Assembly: GCA_030699825.1 (NCBI GenBank)
Contig: JAUYKV010000044.1
Span: forward strand, 62,001-126,000
Source: Pseudomonas sp.
GTDB taxonomy: Bacteria > Pseudomonadota > Gammaproteobacteria > Pseudomonadales > Pseudomonadaceae
Length of the DNA: 64,000 bases
Direction of reading: 5' to 3'
In this document: piece by piece, positions 44,113 through 55,634 of the stretch
Layout: every line of letters starts with the position of its first letter
How positions within the stretch are numbered: the stretch's first letter is position 1
The notes under the pieces: generated by a model
The model's database searches: none
Told to the model about the DNA's origin: nothing
What the model saw: only the letters and a program-made list of their open reading frames with translations
Made by a program: the position numbers and the translations under genes

Positions 44113-45798
44113 ATGCGAGAGAAACCAGCGTCGGGCCCTTTGCCCGTACCCGCAACCTTTGTGAATGCAGAACAAGGCAGCATGGTCGGCTTACGCGGCC
44201 GCAACCTGGTCTCCACCCTGCGCACCGTGGCCCTTCAGGGCCTCAAGCAGCCGATTCACAGCACCCGCCATGTTCTCGCCCTCGGCGGCCAGCTGGGTCG
44301 TGTGCTGCGTGGCGACACGGTGCATCAGCCCAACGCCCAGGATGCGCGCTTCCGGGACCCGTCCTGGCAGCTCAACCCGTTCTACCGGCGCGGCTTGCAG
44401 GCCTATCTGACCTGGCAGAAGCAGCTCAACGCCTGGGTCGATGAGAGCGATCTGGCGGCCGACGACCGCGCCCGCGCGCGCTTCGTCCTGGCCCTGCTGG
44501 GCGATGCCCTGGCGCCCTCCAACACCCTGCTCAACCCGCTGGCGGTCAAGGAGCTGTTCAACTCCGGCGGCGCCAGTCTGCTCAAGGGCATCGGCCACCT
44601 GCTCGACGACCTGCGGCACAACGGCGGCATGCCCAGCCAGGTGAGCAAGCAGGCCTTCGAGGTCGGCCACAACCTGGCCACCACCCCCGGCGCGGTGGTG
44701 TTCCGCAACGAGTTGCTGGAACTGATCCAGTACCAGTCGATGAGCGAGCAACACTACGCCCGACCACTGCTGATCGTGCCGCCGCAGATCAACAAGTTCT
44801 ATATCTTCGATCTCGCTAGCGACAAGAGCTTCGTCCAGTACGCCCTGAAGAACGGCTTGCAGACCTTCATCATCAGCTGGCGCAACCCCGACGCACGGCA
44901 CCGCGAGTGGGGCCTGTCGAGCTATGTGCAGGCGGTCGAGGAAGCCATCGATGCCTGTCGGGCGATCACCGGCAGCAAGGACGTCAACCTGATGGGCGCC
45001 TGCTCCGGCGGCCTGACCATCGCCGCCCTGCAAGGCCACCTGCAAGCCAAGCGCCAGTTGCGCAAGGTCGCCAGCGCCACCTACCTGGTCAGCCTGCTCG
45101 ACAGCCAGGTGGAGAGCCCCGCGGCGCTGTTCGTTGACGAACAGACCCTCGAGGCGGCCAAGCGCCGCTCCTACCAGCAAGGCGTGCTGAATGGTCGCGA
45201 CATGGCCAAGATGTTCGCCTGGATGCGGCCCAACGACCTGATCTGGAATTACTGGGTCAACAACTACCTGCTCGGCAAGCAACCGCCGGCCTTCGATATC
45301 CTCTACTGGAACAACGACAACACCCATCTGCCTGCCGCCCTGCATCGCGACCTGATCGACTTGTTCAAACACAACCCGCTGATCCGTGCCGGCGGCCTGG
45401 AAGTCTGCGGCACCCCGATCGACCTGCAGCAGGTCACGGTGGACAGCTTCAACGTGGCCGGCATCAACGACCACATCACCCCCTGGGACGCGGTATACCG
45501 CTCGACCCTGCTGATTGGCGGCGAACGGCGCTTCGTGCTCTCCAACAGCGGGCACATCCAGAGCATTCTCAACCCGCCGGGCAACCCCAAGGCCAACTAC
45601 CTCGAGAGCGGCAAGCTCAGCGCCGACCCGCGCGCCTGGTACCACGACGCGCAGAAGCATGATGGCAGCTGGTGGCCAGAGTGGCTGGGATGGATCCAGG
45701 CGCGCTCAGGCGAACAACGCCAGACCCCGCCGGCCCTGGGCAATCGGAAGCACCCGCCGATGGAGGCCGCACCCGGCACCTACGTGCATGTGCGCTAG
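44113..45798 (+). CDS. phaC: Class II poly(3-hydroxyalkanoate) synthase PhaC
   Basis: 561 residues, the class II length. The lipase-like box GACSGG holds the nucleophile Cys at about 297. Asp about 452 in NVAGINDHITPWD and His about 480 in SNSGHIQSILNPPG complete the triad. It ends EAAPGTYVHVR like other Pseudomonas PhaC enzymes. It polymerises medium-chain (R)-3-hydroxyacyl-CoA on granules. Unlike the usual phaC1-phaZ-phaC2-phaD operon, it stands alone downstream of phaG (109-base gap), suggesting an additional PHA synthase dedicated to sugar-derived monomers. Confidence 0.93.
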   Translation: MREKPASGPLPVPATFVNAEQGSMVGLRGRNLVSTLRTVALQGLKQPIHSTRHVLALGGQLGRVLRGDTVHQPNAQDARFRDPSWQLNPFYRRGLQAYLTWQKQLNAWVDESDLAADDRARARFVLALLGDALAPSNTLLNPLAVKELFNSGGASLLKGIGHLLDDLRHNGGMPSQVSKQAFEVGHNLATTPGAVVFRNELLELIQYQSMSEQHYARPLLIVPPQINKFYIFDLASDKSFVQYALKNGLQTFIISWRNPDARHREWGLSSYVQAVEEAIDACRAITGSKDVNLMGACSGGLTIAALQGHLQAKRQLRKVASATYLVSLLDSQVESPAALFVDEQTLEAAKRRSYQQGVLNGRDMAKMFAWMRPNDLIWNYWVNNYLLGKQPPAFDILYWNNDNTHLPAALHRDLIDLFKHNPLIRAGGLEVCGTPIDLQQVTVDSFNVAGINDHITPWDAVYRSTLLIGGERRFVLSNSGHIQSILNPPGNPKANYLESGKLSADPRAWYHDAQKHDGSWWPEWLGWIQARSGEQRQTPPALGNRKHPPMEAAPGTYVHVR

Positions 45799-45810
45799 AC
45801 CTTGAACAGC

Positions 45811-45833
45811 CTGGCCGGGGATCTCCCGGCCAG
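45811..45833 (+). terminator. Hairpin after phaC
   Basis: CTGGCCGGG/CCCGGCCAG with a 5-base loop, 12 bases after the stop. There is no T-tract, so intrinsic termination would be weak. Confidence 0.6.
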
Positions 45834-45836
45834 TTC

Positions 45837-45865
45837 GGATGGGTTGAGCGAAGCGATACCCATCA
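45837..45865. repeat. Half copy of the phhA-phhB repeat
   Basis: GGATGGGTTGAGCGAAGCGA followed by TACCCATCA matches one arm of the hairpin at 32605-32678 almost exactly. The second arm is missing. Confidence 0.75.
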
Positions 45866-46097
45866 ATAATTTCACATCCCCGTAATGCGATGGACAAGCC
45901 CAAAGGCTGATGGTTATTTGTCGCGGGAATACCTGCGACAACGATTGCTATCGGCCGGATTCACCGCTGCAGCCGCCCCACGGCAGTCGGGATGCCAGCT
46001 ACCGCCCTTCCTGCCGGATGCCAAGGCGGCTCTACAAATGTCCGCATTGGATAAAGCGAGCTATTCAGCGACCGGTTAATGGGTGTCCCCTTTTCCG

Positions 46098-46997
46098 CTA
46101 AACCGGCTGATCCCAGCCGCTGAAGGCTTCACTGATATGTTCGATCCAGGCGCGCACGGCTGGCAGCATGCCGCGCCTGTGGGTGTATACCGCCTGCAGA
46201 TTGCCGGTGGGCAGCGCCCAGTCAGGCAGCAGGCGGATCAGCCGGCCGTCGGCCAGTTCATCCAGGCACAGGGGCGCGGGCAGCATGGTAAAGCCCAGGC
46301 CGGCCAGGGCTGCGTGCTTGCGTACGCTGAAGTCCTCGATGGCCAGGCGCGCTTCCAGCACGACTTCCTGCACGCGCCCGCTGTCATGCTGCAAGCGCAG
46401 GTGAATTCTGCGGTCCGCCTCCAGGGCACCCAGGGCAGGCAGCGCTGAGAGGTCGTCAGGCGTGCTGATCTTGGCGTCCCGCAGCAAGGCGGGTGCGGCC
46501 ACCATGAAAGCTTGTGCTGGACGCAAGCGGCGGCTGATCAGCGTTGGGTCTTCATCCTCGGCGCTGCGCACGCGCAAGGCGACGTCCACGCCTTCATTAA
46601 GCAGGTCGATGCGCCGATTGGTCTGAATCAGCTCCAGCTGCACCTTGGGATAGACCGCCAGAAAGCTCACCACCAGCTCCGATAGCAGGGCGATGCCACC
46701 CGGCGCGCTGACCCGCAGACGGCCGCGTGGCTCGCTGGTCAGGCTGGCCACGGTTTCCTCGGCCTGTTCGGCCTCCTGCAGCATGGCCTGGCAGTGACGC
46801 AGGTAGCGTTCGCCGATATCGGTCAGCGCCAGTTTGCGTGTGGTGCGTTGCAGCAGGCGCGCACCGAGGCGGTTTTCCAGCTCGGCAATGCGCCGCGAAA
46901 GGCGTGATTTGGGAATGCCAAGGGTACGCCCGGCTGCGGCGAAGCCGCCGGCTTCCACCACTTTGGCGAAGTAGAACAGGTCGTTGAGGTCATGCAT
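46098..46997 (-). CDS. LysR-family transcriptional regulator
   Basis: 299 residues. It has an N-terminal winged HTH (DLFYFAKVVEAGGFAAAGRTLGIPKSRLSRRIAELENRLGARLLQRTTRKLALT) and a C-terminal periplasmic-binding-like effector domain. It is divergent from azoR with a 123-base gap that contains a palindrome, so it probably controls azoR and itself in response to quinones or related electrophiles. The effector is inferred from the neighbour only. Confidence 0.9.
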   Translation of the reverse strand: MHDLNDLFYFAKVVEAGGFAAAGRTLGIPKSRLSRRIAELENRLGARLLQRTTRKLALTDIGERYLRHCQAMLQEAEQAEETVASLTSEPRGRLRVSAPGGIALLSELVVSFLAVYPKVQLELIQTNRRIDLLNEGVDVALRVRSAEDEDPTLISRRLRPAQAFMVAAPALLRDAKISTPDDLSALPALGALEADRRIHLRLQHDSGRVQEVVLEARLAIEDFSVRKHAALAGLGFTMLPAPLCLDELADGRLIRLLPDWALPTGNLQAVYTHRRGMLPAVRAWIEHISEAFSGWDQPV

Positions 46998-47004
46998 GGG
47001 CTTA

Positions 47005-47024
47005 TCGTCCTATCAGTGGGACGA
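47005..47024. promoter_or_regulatory. Palindrome in lysR-azoR gap, candidate operator
   Basis: TCGTCC-N8-GGACGA is a perfect 6-bp inverted repeat 8 bases from the lysR start and about 100 from azoR. LysR regulators bind such dyads in divergent gaps. Confidence 0.45.
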
Positions 47025-47120
47025 ACTATCGCATTTACGCGGACTAATCCGCCATTGCTTTCATCGGTAGTATCTCCAGCATCTTGATCGCCGCGGGGCG
47101 ATCCCAATTTGGAGATTGTC

Positions 47121-47729
47121 ATGAAATTACTGCACCTCGATTCCAGCATCCTCGGCGACTCCTCCGCTTCGCGCCAACTCAGCCGCGCCGTGGTCGACGC
47201 CTGGTTGGCCGCAGAGCCTGAAGCGCAGATCAGTTATCGCGACCTGGCCAGCGACGCGCTGAGTCATCTGTCCGCCGCCAGCCTGGTGGCCGGCGGTACC
47301 TCGGCCGAACTGCGCGATGCGGCGCAGCAGCATGAAGTCGAATTGGCTGAAAGCACCCTCAACGAGTTTCTCGCCGCCGATGCCATCGTTATTGGCGCGC
47401 CGATGTACAACTTCACCGTGCCGACCCAGCTCAAGGCCTGGATCGACCGCGTGGCCGTAGCCGGCAAGACCTTTGCCTACGACGAGAATGGCCCCAAGGG
47501 CCTGGCAGGCGGCAAGAAGGTGGTGATTGTTTCCACCGCGGGCGGTATTCACGCCGGCCAGCCCAGCGGCCAGGCCCATGAAGAGTACCTGCTGTTGGTG
47601 CTGCGCTTTCTCGGTATCAGCGACATCGAGATCGTCCGCGCCGAAGGCCTGGCCTACGGCGAAGAGCCTCGCGTCAATGCCCTCACGGCGGCACAGGTGC
47701 AGATCGCGGAGTTGTTCGTCGCCGCGTAA
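47121..47729 (+). CDS. azoR: FMN-dependent NADH:quinone oxidoreductase/azoreductase
   Basis: 202 residues from the ATG at 47121 with GGAGATTGTC upstream. It is an AzoR-type flavodoxin-like enzyme: [19 protein letters not shown] at the N-terminus, [27 protein letters not shown] in the middle and a Gly-rich VSTAGGIH loop. It reduces quinones and azo compounds with NADH, a protection against thiol-reactive electrophiles. It is paired divergently with a LysR regulator. Confidence 0.93.
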   Translation: MKLLHLDSSILGDSSASRQLSRAVVDAWLAAEPEAQISYRDLASDALSHLSAASLVAGGTSAELRDAAQQHEVELAESTLNEFLAADAIVIGAPMYNFTVPTQLKAWIDRVAVAGKTFAYDENGPKGLAGGKKVVIVSTAGGIHAGQPSGQAHEEYLLLVLRFLGISDIEIVRAEGLAYGEEPRVNALTAAQVQIAELFVAA

Positions 47730-47744
47730 TTGTCCGCTGCCAAC

Positions 47745-47766
47745 AAAAAGCCCGCTCAATTGAGCG
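47745..47766 (+). terminator. Remnant of azoR terminator cut by the IS
   Basis: AAAAAGCCCGCTCAATTGAGCG looks like the left arm and loop of a bidirectional terminator whose expected GGGC-TTTTT arm is replaced by the IS end. The matching arm is not found beyond the other end of the IS. Confidence 0.5.
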
Positions 47767-47775
47767 CAATGCTGT

Positions 47776-49113
47776 TCACTTAAGCGGAGCAGCATTGCGG
47801 TCAACTGGGTAGCGGGTCTTGGACATCTTCACCGTCCTGGGCGTCGATGGCCTAGGGCGTTTTCTAATGAATAGCAGGCCGATACTTCCTCGTAAATCCG
47901 CCAACCGCCGGGGCGTATTCCCGGGTGACACTGCGCCTGCCATGACGACCAGTTGAGCGGCAATGAACTGGCAAGCGAACTTGAAGCTGATCTCGCTCGG
48001 GGCCCGCAGGTGGGCCACCGCAGCCTGACTGGCCTCTCGACGCACCACGTTGTAGCCAAGTAACACCCCCCATAACTCCTGGTACACCAGATCCACCGTC
48101 TTGCTGCGAAGCGTCAGCGTGTTGTCTTGCATCGAGCTTTTGATATCCCTGAACCCCAGTTCGATTTCCCAGCGTTCGTGATACAGCGTGGCGACCTGCT
48201 TGGCGCTAAATTGCTTGGCCGGTAGCGAGGTAAACACCGTTTTGTCTTTGCCTTGTACTTCATAGGTGACCGCGCGAACCTGCCAGTGCTCTGGCAGCTG
48301 CGGATTTTTCTTTCGCGCCTGGGGCGATACGCGCATTTGCACCAAGCAGTCGCCATCGCCGTAGCGCTCGAGCTCGGTCGATACCAGACCCTTGCGCTCA
48401 GGAATCATCCAGTGCCGATTGGACTCACCGTTTTGGATGCCCAAGAGTAGGTCTGCGCTGAAGAAACCTTTATCTAGCAGGGTCACCGAGTCCGCCGGAA
48501 TAGCGTCGACAAACTCACTGGCCAACGGAATTTCACCTTTGCGGTAAGGGCTGATGGCAGCACTGGCGAACACATGAGAGCGGACATTGATCAAGGCGAC
48601 CAAGCGCAGCATCGGATAAGGCGTTTGCCGCGTAGTCGAGGTATTGCCCGAACCAAAATGCTCACGTAACTCAGCGGTTTCCTGGGTTCGAAACAACGCC
48701 CCGTCGACGGCAAAGACCTGCAGCCCATGCCATTGATCCTGAGGATACCTCTCATACCCCCAGACGTTGGCGCATTGCTGGAATAACCATTCGACGGGCT
48801 GTTTACCCAGCCGTTGGCGAGCGTGGGAAAGCGCGCTTTTGGCCAGCAGAACATCATTAGCCAGTCCTTCGGCACAGATATTAAGGCGACGGGCGACCTC
48901 GGTAATCGGCTCGCTGCGGAAAAGCGCCATACCGACCACCAGCCACAACACCATATCCGCAGGTAAGCGGCGTCGGCGAATAGTCGCCTGATCGGCCAAC
49001 AGTGCGGCGGCTTCAATCCACTCCTGCGGAATATGCTGGGCCAAGGTGTCCAGCCGCGCCAAAGGCTGCCCGGCAGCTTCCAATACGTCACTCAAGTCCT
49101 GCGCAATAGACAT
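47776..49113 (-). CDS. IS4-family transposase
   Basis: 445 residues, intact. It has the DDE catalytic core with DGALFRTQ (first Asp), LLDKGFFSADLL (second Asp) and the YREK signature YHERWEIELGFRDIK (Tyr, Arg, Glu, Lys at the IS4 spacing). An N-terminal DUF4372-like helical domain (about 20-110) precedes it. It moves the IS by cut and paste. A hairpin covers the region just before the start codon. The gene ends 10 bases from the left inverted repeat. Confidence 0.94.
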   Translation of the reverse strand: MSIAQDLSDVLEAAGQPLARLDTLAQHIPQEWIEAAALLADQATIRRRRLPADMVLWLVVGMALFRSEPITEVARRLNICAEGLANDVLLAKSALSHARQRLGKQPVEWLFQQCANVWGYERYPQDQWHGLQVFAVDGALFRTQETAELREHFGSGNTSTTRQTPYPMLRLVALINVRSHVFASAAISPYRKGEIPLASEFVDAIPADSVTLLDKGFFSADLLLGIQNGESNRHWMIPERKGLVSTELERYGDGDCLVQMRVSPQARKKNPQLPEHWQVRAVTYEVQGKDKTVFTSLPAKQFSAKQVATLYHERWEIELGFRDIKSSMQDNTLTLRSKTVDLVYQELWGVLLGYNVVRREASQAAVAHLRAPSEISFKFACQFIAAQLVVMAGAVSPGNTPRRLADLRGSIGLLFIRKRPRPSTPRTVKMSKTRYPVDRNAAPLK

Positions 49114-49117
49114 AAAA

Positions 49118-49146
49118 AATCCGGAACCTAATGAGGGTTCCGGATT
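49118..49146 (-). promoter_or_regulatory. Hairpin blocking read-through expression of transposase
   Basis: On the minus strand AATCCGGAACC pairs with GGTTCCGGATT (11 bp) around 7 bases, followed by a T run that ends at the ATG. It can terminate incoming transcripts or hide the translation start, as known for other IS4-group elements. Confidence 0.7.
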
Positions 49147-49229
49147 CTCCTGCTGAACAAGGATTAGTCAACAATCCTTAAGTGAACAGCATTGCCGCAA
49201 CAGGCGGGGCCTTTACGTCTCGACCCGGC

Positions 49230-49556
49230 TTAGATGTTGCTGTCGAGAAAGGCCGCCAGCTGCGACTTGGACAGCGCGCCAACCTTGGTGGCTTCGACGT
49301 TGCCATTCTTGAACAGCATCAGGGTCGGAATGCCGCGCACGCCGTATTTCGGCGGAGTGTTCTGGTTTTCGTCGATGTTCAGCTTGCAGACTTTCAGCTT
49401 GCCCTGATAAGTCTGGGCGATCTCATCGAGCACCGGCGCGATCATCTTGCACGGGCCGCACCACTCAGCCCAGTAGTCGACCAGCACCGGCCCCTCGGCC
49501 TGGATGACGTCCTGATCGAAACTGGCGTCGCTGACATTGGTGATGAATTCGCTCAT
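49230..49556 (-). CDS. trxA: Thioredoxin
   Basis: 108 residues from the ATG at 49556 ([13 protein letters not shown]), with GGAG-like AAAGACTTTCC context. The active site is [11 protein letters not shown] (about 29-39), the cis-Pro is in [11 protein letters not shown], and it is of standard thioredoxin length. It is a cytosolic disulfide reductase. In P. aeruginosa rho follows trxA; here the IS4 element begins only 34 bases after the stop. Confidence 0.97.
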   Translation of the reverse strand: MSEFITNVSDASFDQDVIQAEGPVLVDYWAEWCGPCKMIAPVLDEIAQTYQGKLKVCKLNIDENQNTPPKYGVRGIPTLMLFKNGNVEATKVGALSKSQLAAFLDSNI

Positions 49557-49875
49557 GGAAAGTCTCCGTGTTCGGAAGCAAAAGATGGGCGACATCATAG
49601 CCCGGCTTTCCCGACACAGGAAGGCGGACGCCATTGCGCTTATCTATGGACCCAGGCAAAGGTCTGCGCAACACCAGCCAGAAACGGACCGAAGCGGGAC
49701 CGCGCAAGGCGCCCAGACCGCCTCTGCAACAGCCTTTGCCCGCCGGCGACGGGTTCAGCGGCCCCACGACCGCCGGGCGGCCAAGGGCAGGACAACGACC
49801 TGCGACATCGGTATGCGTTGGCGTGCTCCACCTATCGTGGCAGGATGTCGGCGTTCCGCATCGAGAAAGCCCATC
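49557..49875. other. Divergent promoter region of trxA and ppx
   Basis: 319 bases without a gene. On the minus strand a possible trxA -10 box TATGAT lies at 49594-49599, with no clear -35. GC-rich arms near 49736-49780 can pair weakly. No ppx promoter was recognised. Confidence 0.45.
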
Positions 49876-51378
49876 ATGCCGCATACCCCTGCAGAGTCAT
49901 TTCCCTTGATTGCAGCCATCGACCTGGGCTCCAACAGCTTCCATATGGTGTTGGCCAAGGCCGATCACGGCGAACTGCGCATCCTCGAACGCCTGGGCGA
50001 CAAGGTGCAACTGGCCGCCGGCATCGACGAACTGCGCCTGCTCGACGAGGCCGCCATGCAGCGCGGGCTCGACTGCCTGCGCCGCTTCGCCCAACTGACC
50101 GCCAGCCTGCCGGAGGGGGCGGTGCGCATCGTCGGCACCAATGCCCTGCGCGAGGCGCGCAACCGCGGCGAATTCATCCGCCGCGCCGAGGAAATCCTCG
50201 GCCATCCGGTCGAAGTCATATCCGGCCGCGAAGAAGCGCGACTGATCTACCTCGGCGTGTCCCACAGCATTGCCGACACCCCGGGCAAGCGCCTGGTGGC
50301 CGATATCGGCGGCGGCAGTACCGAGTTCATCATTGGCCAGCGCTTCGAGCCCTTGCTGCGCGAGAGCCTGCAGATGGGCTGCGTGAGCTACACCCAGCGC
50401 TACTTCAAGGACGGCAAGATCACCCCGGCCCGTTACGCCCAGGCCTACACCGCGGCCCGCCTGGAAATAATGGGCATCGAGCATGCCCTGCGCAGGCTCG
50501 GCTGGCAGGATGCAGTCGGTGCGTCCGGCACCATCAAGGCCATCGGTCTGGCGATCCAGGCCGCCGGGCTGGGCACTGGCGAGATCAATCCGGACGGGCT
50601 GGCCTGGCTCAAGCGCAAGATCTTCAAGCTCGGCGACGTGGACAAGCTCGACCTCGGCGGCATCAAACCGGATCGCCGCGGGATATTCCCCGCTGGTCTG
50701 GCAATTCTCGAAGCGATTTTCGATGCCTGCGAGATCGAGCGCATGTCGCACTCCGAAGGCGCCCTGCGCGAAGGCGTGCTCTACGACCTGCTCGGCCGTC
50801 ATCACCACGAAGACGTGCGCGAGCGCACCCTGAGCGCACTGATGGAGCGCTACCACGTCGACCTGGAACAGGCCACCCGGGTCGAGCACAAGGCCCTGGA
50901 GGCCCTCGATCAAGTGGCAGACAGCTGGGAACTGGGCGACGAGTGGCATCGCGAGCTGCTGATCTGGGCCGCACGGGTGCATGAACTGGGCCTGGACATC
51001 GCCCACTACCAGTACCACAAGCACGGCGCCTACCTGATCGAGCACTCCGACCTGGCCGGTTTCTCACGCATGGATCAGCAGATGCTCGCCCTGCTGGTGC
51101 GTGGCCACCGGCGCAACATTCCCAAGGACAAGCTCGGCGAGTTCGGCGAAGAAGGCATCAAGCTGATCCGCCTGTGCGTGCTGCTGCGTTTCGCCATCCT
51201 GTTCCATCACATCCGCGGCACCCAGGCGATGCCCAAGGTTCAGCTGCAGGCCAACGCACAGAGCCTGGAAATCGTCTTTCCCGAAGACTGGCTGGAGGCC
51301 AACCCGCTGACCCAAGCGGATTTCACTCAGGAAGCGGGCTGGCTCAAGCGCATAGGGGTCGAACTCAGCGTGCGCTGA
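49876..51378 (+). CDS. ppx: Exopolyphosphatase
   Basis: 500 residues from the ATG at 49876 ([25 protein letters not shown]). The Ppx/GppA ASKHA fold has the N-terminal DLGSNSFHM phosphate motif, [14 protein letters not shown] (about 140-153), SGTIKAIG and a C-terminal HD-like helical domain with [28 protein letters not shown]. It removes terminal phosphate from polyphosphate. It is tail-to-tail with ppk, with 14 bases of overlapping coding sequence. Confidence 0.96.
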   Translation: MPHTPAESFPLIAAIDLGSNSFHMVLAKADHGELRILERLGDKVQLAAGIDELRLLDEAAMQRGLDCLRRFAQLTASLPEGAVRIVGTNALREARNRGEFIRRAEEILGHPVEVISGREEARLIYLGVSHSIADTPGKRLVADIGGGSTEFIIGQRFEPLLRESLQMGCVSYTQRYFKDGKITPARYAQAYTAARLEIMGIEHALRRLGWQDAVGASGTIKAIGLAIQAAGLGTGEINPDGLAWLKRKIFKLGDVDKLDLGGIKPDRRGIFPAGLAILEAIFDACEIERMSHSEGALREGVLYDLLGRHHHEDVRERTLSALMERYHVDLEQATRVEHKALEALDQVADSWELGDEWHRELLIWAARVHELGLDIAHYQYHKHGAYLIEHSDLAGFSRMDQQMLALLVRGHRRNIPKDKLGEFGEEGIKLIRLCVLLRFAILFHHIRGTQAMPKVQLQANAQSLEIVFPEDWLEANPLTQADFTQEAGWLKRIGVELSVR

Positions 51379-53569
51379 CCAGCGGTACGGTCAACTTCTC
51401 CAGCAAGCCGGCCTGCGCACTGCGCGGGTTCTGGTTGCCGGTCGGGCTGCTGCGCAGGTAGCGACCATCCGGCTGCAGCACCCAGCTCTGGGTGTTGTCG
51501 GTCAGGTAGGCCTCCAGCTCCTTCTTCACCCGCATGATCAGCTTCTTGCCTTCCACCGGGAAACAGGTCTCGACGCGCTTGTCCAGATTGCGCTCCATCC
51601 AGTCGGCGCTGGACAGGTAGATCTTCTCCTCGCCCTCGTTGAGGAAGTAGAACACCCGGGTGTGTTCGAGGAAGCGGCCGATGATCGAACGCACCTGAAT
51701 ATTGTGCGACACCCCCGGGATACCCGGGCGCAGGCAGCACATGCCGCGCACCACCAGATCGATGCGCACCCCGGTCTGACTGGCCTTGTACAGCGCGCGG
51801 ATGATCTTCGCGTCGGTCAGCGAATTGAACTTGGCGATGATGTGCGCCGGTTTGCCCTCGCTGGCCTGGGCGGTTTCCTTGGCGATCAGCTCGAGCAGGG
51901 TTTTCTTCAGGGTGAAGGGTGCATGCAGCAGCTTCTTCATGCGCAGGGTCTTGCCCATGCCGATCAGCTGGCTGAACATCTTCGCCACGTCCTCGCCCAG
52001 CGCCACATCGGCGGTGAGCAGGCTGTAATCGGTGTACAGCTTGGCGTTGCCGGCGTGGTAGTTGCCGGTGCCCAGGTGTGCATAGCGGACGATCTCGCCG
52101 CTCTCGCGGCGCAAAATCAGCATCATCTTGGCATGGGTCTTGAAGCCGACCACGCCGTAGATCACCACCGCACCGGCCGCCTGCAGGCGACTGGCCAGGG
52201 CCAGGTTGGACTCCTCGTCGAAGCGCGCACGCAGTTCGATCACCGCGGTGACTTCCTTGCCGTTGCGCGCGGCCTCGACCAGCGCATCGACGATTTCCGA
52301 GTTGGCGCCGCTGCGGTAGAGGGTCTGCTTGACCGCCAGCACATGCGGGTCTTTCGCCGCCTGACGGAGCAGATCGACCACCGGGGTGAAGGACTCGAAC
52401 GGATGCAGCAGGAGGATGTCCTGCTTGCTGATCACGCTGAAGATGTTGTCGCTGTTCTGCAGCAGCTTGGGGATCACCGGGGTGAACGGCGGATATTGCA
52501 ACTCGGGGTGGCTGACCAGGCCGGTGATGCTGAACAGTCGGGTCAGGTTGACCGGCCCGCTGACCCGGTACAGCTCGTTCTCGCTCAGGCTGAACTGCTT
52601 GAGCAGGTAATCGAGCAGCGGCCGCGGGCAGGTGTCGACCACCTCCAGACGCACCGCATCGCCGTAACGCCGCGAGAACAGCTCGCCGCGCAGGGCGCGG
52701 GCCAGGTCTTCGACGTCCTCGGTATCGACCGACAGGTCGGCGTTGCGGGTCAGACGGAACTGGTAGCAACCCTTGACCTTCATGCCCTGGAACAGGTCGT
52801 CGGCATGCGCGTGGATCATCGAGGAGAGGAACACGTAGTTGTCGCCGGGGCCGCCGACCTCCTCCGGCACCTTGATGATCCGCGGCAACAGGCGCGGCGC
52901 CGGAATGATCGCCAGGCCCGAATCGCGGCCGAAGGCGTCGACGCCCTCCAGCTCGACGATGAAGTTGAGGCTCTTGTTCACCAGCAAGGGGAACGGATGG
53001 GTCGGATCCAGGCCGATCGGCGTGATGATCGGCGCGATCTCGTCGCGGAAGTAGCGACGCACCCAGACCTTCAGCTTGGTGTTCCAGTGACGCCGGCGGA
53101 TAAAGCGCACCTGGTGCTTCTCCAGCGCCGGCAACAGGGTGTCGTTGAGAATCGCGTACTGGCGATCGACCTGCTCGTGCGCCAGTTCGGAAATCCGCGC
53201 CAGCGCCTGATGCGGCTGCAAGCCATCGGCGCCGGCCTGTTCGCGGGCGAAGTTGATCTGCTTCTTCAGGCCGGCGACGCGGATCTCGAAGAACTCATCC
53301 AGGTTGCTGGAGAAGATCAGCAGGAACTTCAGTCGTTCCAGCAACGGATAGGACTCATCCAGCGCCTGCTCCAGCACGCGGATATTGAATTGCAGCTGCG
53401 ACAACTCGCGGTGGATATACAGGCTGCTGTCGTCCAGCCCGGGCACCACCATGGGCGGTGCCGGCATGGGCGCGGGCGTTTCGGTCGGCGGCAGGATTTC
53501 CGCCGGTAGTTCGGCGACGACCGCTTCGGCAGTCTGCAATTCGCTCGGGGCGAGCCCTTCGGTAGTCAT
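51365..53569 (-). CDS. ppk1: Polyphosphate kinase 1
   Basis: 734 residues. The N domain is [25 protein letters not shown]; the catalytic part has the autophosphorylated His region in [22 protein letters not shown] and a second His site in [17 protein letters not shown]. It synthesises polyphosphate from ATP. A Pro/Ala-rich N-terminal extension of about 45 residues precedes the conserved domain. It is separated by 18 bases from hemB on the same strand. Confidence 0.96.
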   Translation of the reverse strand: MTTEGLAPSELQTAEAVVAELPAEILPPTETPAPMPAPPMVVPGLDDSSLYIHRELSQLQFNIRVLEQALDESYPLLERLKFLLIFSSNLDEFFEIRVAGLKKQINFAREQAGADGLQPHQALARISELAHEQVDRQYAILNDTLLPALEKHQVRFIRRRHWNTKLKVWVRRYFRDEIAPIITPIGLDPTHPFPLLVNKSLNFIVELEGVDAFGRDSGLAIIPAPRLLPRIIKVPEEVGGPGDNYVFLSSMIHAHADDLFQGMKVKGCYQFRLTRNADLSVDTEDVEDLARALRGELFSRRYGDAVRLEVVDTCPRPLLDYLLKQFSLSENELYRVSGPVNLTRLFSITGLVSHPELQYPPFTPVIPKLLQNSDNIFSVISKQDILLLHPFESFTPVVDLLRQAAKDPHVLAVKQTLYRSGANSEIVDALVEAARNGKEVTAVIELRARFDEESNLALASRLQAAGAVVIYGVVGFKTHAKMMLILRRESGEIVRYAHLGTGNYHAGNAKLYTDYSLLTADVALGEDVAKMFSQLIGMGKTLRMKKLLHAPFTLKKTLLELIAKETAQASEGKPAHIIAKFNSLTDAKIIRALYKASQTGVRIDLVVRGMCCLRPGIPGVSHNIQVRSIIGRFLEHTRVFYFLNEGEEKIYLSSADWMERNLDKRVETCFPVEGKKLIMRVKKELEAYLTDNTQSWVLQPDGRYLRSSPTGNQNPRSAQAGLLEKLTVPLVSAR

Positions 53570-53587
53570 TGGATCGTCCTGGCCGGA

Positions 53588-55367
<1,780 letters not shown>

Positions 55368-55634
55368 GTCAACCCGCCAGCGGCGTCCTGCCAGTAGCGC
55401 CGCGGCGCTCAGCGGCATTCAGCCCAAGCAACCCAAGCGGATATTGCTTGGTGCGGGCTAATTCATCCCCGACCCATATCGCTGCCAAAGCCCAGCGGCT
55501 AGGATTAGCAGCATACCCAGACCGATAATGCGCCCGACCCACACAGCCATTCACCCCATGCAACTTGTCGAGAATCGGCCGCAGACCAGCCATAATCTGC
55601 ATAGCCAGCTTGGCTCAGTGATCAGGAGTTCTCA

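Larger units (their letters stand above)
45799..46097. other. Gap between converging phaC and lysR
   Basis: 299 bases without a gene. It holds the phaC hairpin (45811-45833) and a half copy of the phhA-phhB repeat (45837-45865). Nothing else was recognised. Confidence 0.6.
47766..49195 (-). mobile_element. IS4-family insertion sequence, about 1.43 kb
   Basis: Terminal inverted repeats are GCAATGCTGTTCACTTAAG at the left and its exact complement at the right (19 bp). It encodes one DDE transposase. I see no target-site duplication longer than two bases next to the ends, whereas IS4-family elements usually make one of about 10-13 bp. Confidence 0.9.

Noticed and set aside
51662..53509. 615-codon plus-strand frame opposite ppk
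   Set aside because: Antisense shadow of a GC-rich gene; the product is low-complexity with no motif.
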